A DNA stretch of 64,000 nt from Lactonifactor longoviformis DSM 17459 (lineage in GTDB: Bacteria; Bacillota; Clostridia; Lachnospirales; Lachnospiraceae), in NCBI RefSeq assembly GCF_900129135.1, contig NZ_FQVI01000020.1:1-64000 (forward strand), written 5' to 3'. Of this stretch, positions 60,726-64,000 are shown in pieces. Made by a program: the position numbers and the translations under genes. The notes under the pieces are model-generated. The model searched no databases and had not been told where the DNA came from. It saw only the letters and a program-made list of their open reading frames with translations. Position 1 is the first letter of the stretch, and each line of letters begins with the position of its first letter.

Positions 60726-61473
60726 GAGACTTATTATCTACGAGATACGCAATGCAATCGGAAATCCTTTCATTGCATTTTTCGGAATTGTCTTTCCGGT
60801 AATGATGCTGATGATTATTACATTCTCTCTGAGAAAACAGGTGCCTTCCTCCATGGTGCGGGAGGCAAACACGGGAGTTTTCATTACTATGAGCCTGATT
60901 ATTCCCATGGCAGTAATCCTTCTGGGGCATTCCGCCAATTATTCCCAGGAACTTGAGAAGGAGATTCCGGTCCGGATGCAGCTGTTTGGTTTTTCACAGA
61001 ACAGTATTATGCTGGCCAAGATAATTGCACAGACCATAACTCTGACGGCAGGATTGATTTTTTACTCTGTGTTCTCCTATATTCTGGTAGATCTGCAGAG
61101 CCCTAAGCTCTCCTCTGCCCTCTGCCTCATAGGCTGTCTGTATGTTATGGGAATCTGTTTCTTCCTCTTTGCCCACGGCCTATCTAATATCTTTAAAAAG
61201 TTCGGCCCTACGTACACGATAAGCATGTTTGTCTACTTTGGAAGCATGATTCTCTGCGGAATGATGGGCATACAGACCGAGCAGCTTCCCAAAGCGCTGA
61301 GGCGTGTGGCGTCTTTCCTTCCGATGAGCTACGTCAGCAGTGATTTCATTGATTTCTGGCAGGGAGGCAGCTATAATTTCGGACCTATGATTCAGGCATT
61401 CCTTTTCTTTGGCGCGCTGTGCGGATTGCTTGTGGTATACTCTAATTATAAAAACAGGAGAGTGATTAAATAA
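60703..61473 (+). CDS. ABC-2 type transporter permease
   Basis: A 256-residue membrane protein with six hydrophobic helices; ATG 60703 lies inside the ATPase gene end, giving translational coupling. Sequence such as VIPMAVILLGHSANYSQELEKEIPVRMQLFGFS resembles ABC-2 exporters of the BcrB/NatB group. Substrate unknown; an antimicrobial peptide or lipid-II-like target is plausible from the two-component neighbour. Confidence 0.85.
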   Translation: MKTKSCNKRLIIYEIRNAIGNPFIAFFGIVFPVMMLMIITFSLRKQVPSSMVREANTGVFITMSLIIPMAVILLGHSANYSQELEKEIPVRMQLFGFSQNSIMLAKIIAQTITLTAGLIFYSVFSYILVDLQSPKLSSALCLIGCLYVMGICFFLFAHGLSNIFKKFGPTYTISMFVYFGSMILCGMMGIQTEQLPKALRRVASFLPMSYVSSDFIDFWQGGSYNFGPMIQAFLFFGALCGLLVVYSNYKNRRVIK

Positions 61474-61556
61474 TAAAACCGGCCGGTAAGAGCTTACCTT
61501 TATCTTCTCATCCTGTTTGCCGTTACCTGTGTCAGGATATTCGAGCCGGGTGACTA

Positions 61557-61585
61557 GGGAAATGCCCGTTCTCCGGGCACTTCCC
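61557..61585. other. GC-rich hairpin in the gap between ABC permease and MerR genes
   Basis: GGGAA/TGCCCG (61557-61568) pairs with CGGGCA/TTCCC (61574-61585) with one-base bulges. No U-tract follows. The surrounding 145-base gap shows no gene. Confidence 0.5.
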
Positions 61586-61618
61586 GGTATATTCACAGTG
61601 ACGAAGGAACTGTTTAGA

Positions 61619-62494
61619 CTATTCGAATGATGAGTTATGACGGATCCAGTATTGAAAAGCTCTGACAATATAGTCTGATGCGCCTGGGCCATATTTTGTA
61701 TCAGTGACAGCTTTGATATAGTCATTGGAATAGGTATCCACAATCATCTCCCAATAGTTTCGTCCTAGAAAATCTGCGGTTGTGTTTTCCTGCGTTTGTT
61801 TTACCAGTTCCCTTACAATCGTCTGAATATCTTCCGATGAGACATCTTTCTGCATATCAGAAGTCAGCCTTTTATATAGGTCAGTGATTTGCCGGGCGCG
61901 CTTTCTCGTCTCCTCTGAAATCTGTTCCTCCATGCGTTCAGAGAAGTGTTCCAGGTTGTATTTCATAGCCTCTGTATAGTTCTCCACGCTGCCATACTCT
62001 TTGATTGCATGCTTGGCAATCTCAGCCTCCCTGTCTCTGGCTCTCTGGATAAATAAATCAAAATTCTCAAGACTTCCCCAATTTTTTATGATATCTTTCG
62101 TATTGGTGGTTTTAAATTGTTCCAATGCTTGGATATATTCTGTCAGGTCAAATTCTTTAAACTCCATACAATGTTCCCCTTTCTCCAGGCGGGTAAGGAG
62201 CTGTATGAGTCTGTCTATACGATTCCGTTTTAGCAGGAACAATTCTTTCTGTTTTCTAAAAGCGGCTATCCTGTCAAAATCAGGTTTTTGGATTATGATA
62301 CGTATTTCTTTTAATGAAAACCCCAGTTCTTTAAAAAACAGTATCTGCTGAAGCTTCTGCATAGCATCCTCGTCGTACAGACGATATCCGGACTGTGTTA
62401 ACTTACTTGGCTTTAGCAGTCCGATTTCATCGTAGTATTGCAGGGTGCGCTTGCTTATTCCTGTGAATGCAGCAACTTGGCTTGTGGTTCGCAT
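61619..62494 (-). CDS. MerR-family regulator with TipAS-like C-terminal domain
   Basis: A 291-residue regulator. MRTTSQVAAFTGISKRTLQYYDEIGLL is the MerR winged helix, followed by a coiled-coil-like linker (~75-115) and a large helical domain with LEQFKTTNTKDIIKNWGSLENF and the C-terminal GPGASDYIVRAFQYW, like the TipAS antibiotic-binding domain. Divergent from a MATE exporter, which it probably activates on binding a drug. Confidence 0.85.
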   Translation of the reverse strand: MRTTSQVAAFTGISKRTLQYYDEIGLLKPSKLTQSGYRLYDEDAMQKLQQILFFKELGFSLKEIRIIIQKPDFDRIAAFRKQKELFLLKRNRIDRLIQLLTRLEKGEHCMEFKEFDLTEYIQALEQFKTTNTKDIIKNWGSLENFDLFIQRARDREAEIAKHAIKEYGSVENYTEAMKYNLEHFSERMEEQISEETRKRARQITDLYKRLTSDMQKDVSSEDIQTIVRELVKQTQENTTADFLGRNYWEMIVDTYSNDYIKAVTDTKYGPGASDYIVRAFQYWIRHNSSFE

Positions 62495-62578
62495 ATCCTA
62501 TCAGCTCCTTCAGTTTCCTTAGTAATTGAGTATGAGGCAGAGTGCCGGCAAACATATATTCTGCCTCTATAAATCTAG

Positions 62579-62607
62579 AATATAGTATCACGTTACGTGT
62601 AAGTCAA
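62579..62607 (-). promoter_or_regulatory. Promoter of the MerR gene with dyad operator
   Basis: On the minus strand TTGACT (62602-62607) and TATATT (62579-62584) have a 17-base spacer. An 11-base dyad CACGTTACGTG (62589-62599) lies in the spacer, a good place for autorepression. Confidence 0.6.
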
Positions 62608-62680
62608 TACATTTTGCATCAATTGAAGATAAATCATGAAGGGGGGGAAGCGGATAGCGGCAAATATCATCCGTGCTTAC

Positions 62681-62712
62681 TTGACAAATACTATAAATTA
62701 TAGTACCATAAG
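62681..62712 (+). promoter_or_regulatory. Candidate MATE promoter with perfect dyad
   Basis: TTGACA (62681-62686) is followed by a perfect palindrome ACTATAA-A-TTATAGT (62690-62704) sitting where a MerR-type activator would bind inside an overlong spacer. The -10 is not clear; CATAAG (62707-62712) at a 20-base spacing is one option. Confidence 0.45.
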
Positions 62713-62783
62713 CAGCGTCGTGTATAGTGTAATATATAGTAGTATATATTATAGTTTGTGTGAAGTGAAAGGAGACTCTAATT

Positions 62784-64000
62784 ATGAATCAACCAAACAA
62801 AAAAATGGAACTTCTGGGAAGTGTGCCAATACCGAAGGCTCTGCTGTCGTTGGGGCTTCCCACCATGATTGGTATGCTGATTAACGCACTGTATAATCTG
62901 GTGGATACCTATTTTGTGGGTGGTTTGGGAACGGATCAGATGGGTGCGGTCACGGTGGCCTTTCCTCTGGGACAAATGATCGTAGGTCTGGGGCTGCTGT
63001 TTGGAAATGGGGCTGCCGCCTATCTTTCAAGGCTGCTTGGGCGGGGGGATAAGGAAACAGCGGACAAAGTTGCCAGCACCGCCTTGTACAGCAGTATTTT
63101 GGTGGGAGCAATACTCATTGTTTGCTCTGTCATTTTTCTGAGACCAATCTTAAAACAGCTCGGAGCAATCGAGAGTGTTATGCCTTATGCAATCTCTTAC
63201 GCCAGTATCTATATCATATTTTCGATTTTTAACGTATTTAATGTCACAATGAATAATATCGCAGCAAGTGAAGGAGCGTCTAAAACAGCCATGTGTGCAC
63301 TGATGGCAGGTGCCCTGTTAAATGCGGTATTAGACCCGATCTGCATTTATGTGCTTCAACTGGGAGTGGCAGGTGCAGCCATTGCCACGGCAATTTCACA
63401 GATGGTTTCCACAGCAGTCTACTTGTGCTATATCTTTCGAAAAAAGAGTGTATTCAGTTTCCGCATCAGGGAGTGCAACTATTCCAGAGAAATTATGTCC
63501 GAGATTTTGAAAGTAGGGATTCCCACACTGCTATTTCAGGTATTGACCAGTCTTTCTATCAGTATGATGAATCATGCGGCGAAAGAGTATGGGGTATCTG
63601 CTCTGGCAGCGATGGGACCGTTTACTAAAATTATGTCCATGGGAAGCCTGATCGTATTTGGATTTCTGAAAGGCTTTCAGCCAATCGCCGGGTTTAGTTA
63701 TGGAGCAAAAAGGTTTGACCGCCTGTATGAAGCAATCAAAACCGCTATCCTCTGGTCTACCTTATTTTGTGTGGTATTCGGCCTGACTGCAGCAATCTTT
63801 CCTGCGCAAATCATGACCTTGTTTACAAAAGGAGACAGGGAGATGGTCCGTGTGGGGGCAGCCGCTTTGAGAGCAAATGGTCTTTCCTTTATCTTCTTTG
63901 GCTTTTACACTGTGTACTCATTCCTCTTCCTGGTAATGGGAAAGGCGAAAGAGGGGTGTTTCCTTGGTGCCTGCCGGCAGGGTATTTGTTTTGTGCCTGT
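62784..64000 (+). CDS. MATE-family efflux transporter (3' end outside window)
   Basis: About 405 residues visible from ATG 62784 behind AAAGGAGA, still open at the window end; the family is usually ~450 residues. Twelve-helix pattern with LGLPTMIGMLINALYNLVDTYFVG at the start, the MATE hallmark, and FGFLKGFQPIAGFSYGAKRF later. It exports cationic drugs or metabolites using Na+ or H+. Divergent from the MerR regulator, which suggests drug-induced expression. Confidence 0.93.
   Translation, partial: MNQPNKKMELLGSVPIPKALLSLGLPTMIGMLINALYNLVDTYFVGGLGTDQMGAVTVAFPLGQMIVGLGLLFGNGAAAYLSRLLGRGDKETADKVASTALYSSILVGAILIVCSVIFLRPILKQLGAIESVMPYAISYASIYIIFSIFNVFNVTMNNIAASEGASKTAMCALMAGALLNAVLDPICIYVLQLGVAGAAIATAISQMVSTAVYLCYIFRKKSVFSFRIRECNYSREIMSEILKVGIPTLLFQVLTSLSISMMNHAAKEYGVSALAAMGPFTKIMSMGSLIVFGFLKGFQPIAGFSYGAKRFDRLYEAIKTAILWSTLFCVVFGLTAAIFPAQIMTLFTKGDREMVRVGAAALRANGLSFIFFGFYTVYSFLFLVMGKAKEGCFLGACRQGICFVP

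Noticed and set aside
61180-61743. A 187-codon minus-strand frame crossing the gap between ABC permease and MerR
   Set aside because: It overlaps both real genes antisense and has no start signal. The gap itself shows only a hairpin.

Overview
The window looks like a chromosomal segment of an anaerobic, spore-forming, acetogen-like member of the Clostridia, most likely Lachnospiraceae (Blautia-like). This rests on gene content and not on any database comparison. The markers are fhs-fchA-folD of the methyl branch of the Wood-Ljungdahl pathway, three different [FeFe] hydrogenases, the sporulation gene spoIVA, a complete anaerobic cobalamin pathway, and gene starts with strong AGGAGG ribosome sites. 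No tRNA, rRNA, CRISPR array, phage or insertion sequence was recognised.

Layout. (1) 1-2062: one-carbon genes fhs (3' end only), fchA and folD. (2) 2125-4397, minus strand: a DNA-repair pair, a radical SAM protein and its TIGR03915 partner, with two LexA-like boxes at the promoter. (3) 4643-14191: a hydrogen and electron-bifurcation district holding a group B-type hydrogenase, a trimeric bifurcating hydrogenase (HydC-HydB-HydA), and a glutamate-synthase-beta-like flavoprotein coupled to a third hydrogenase. (4) 14284-18289: spoIVA and a large secreted SleB-type hydrolase with many cell-wall-binding repeats. (5) 18300-33986: a 16-gene anaerobic cobalamin operon behind a cobalamin riboswitch with an intrinsic terminator. 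It includes a CobK-CbiE-CbiT triple fusion and two CobU-like genes. (6) 34303-39260, minus strand: a cobalt uptake operon cbiM-cbiN-cbiQ-cbiO/cbiK-DUF4430-ECF S component, behind a second and larger cobalamin riboswitch. CbiO is fused in frame to the cobaltochelatase CbiK. (7) 39394-45759: hemA, precorrin-2 dehydrogenase, hemC, cobA-hemD, hemB and hemL, which carry glutamyl-tRNA to cobalt-ready precorrin-2/sirohydrochlorin. (8) 45837-53606: housekeeping and membrane genes (MutS-like ATPase, rnhA, alaS, rpsU, cardiolipin synthase, a CmpB-type membrane protein, a small DUF6472 protein). (9) 53655-64000: an accessory stretch with a long palindromic element, gene remnants, a TetR-controlled pair of membrane proteins, AIM24, a two-component system sharing its operator with an adjacent ABC exporter, and a MerR regulator divergent from a MATE exporter cut by the window end.

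The middle of the window is a nearly self-contained corrinoid factory: haem-type genes make uroporphyrinogen III and precorrin-2, CbiMNQO brings in cobalt, CbiK inserts it, and the cbi/cob operon builds and finishes the ring and nucleotide loop. Both the synthesis and the uptake operons carry B12-sensing leaders. The demand fits the neighbouring one-carbon genes, because the Wood-Ljungdahl pathway uses a corrinoid protein, and the bifurcating hydrogenases supply reduced ferredoxin and NADH. No single wholly new system is proven here. The least explained items are two long-stem palindromic RNA/DNA elements (34085-34283 and 53661-53814) headed by the same 14-base sequence, the CbiO-CbiK fusion with a retained internal ribosome site, and several matched operator sets that link regulators to their targets.
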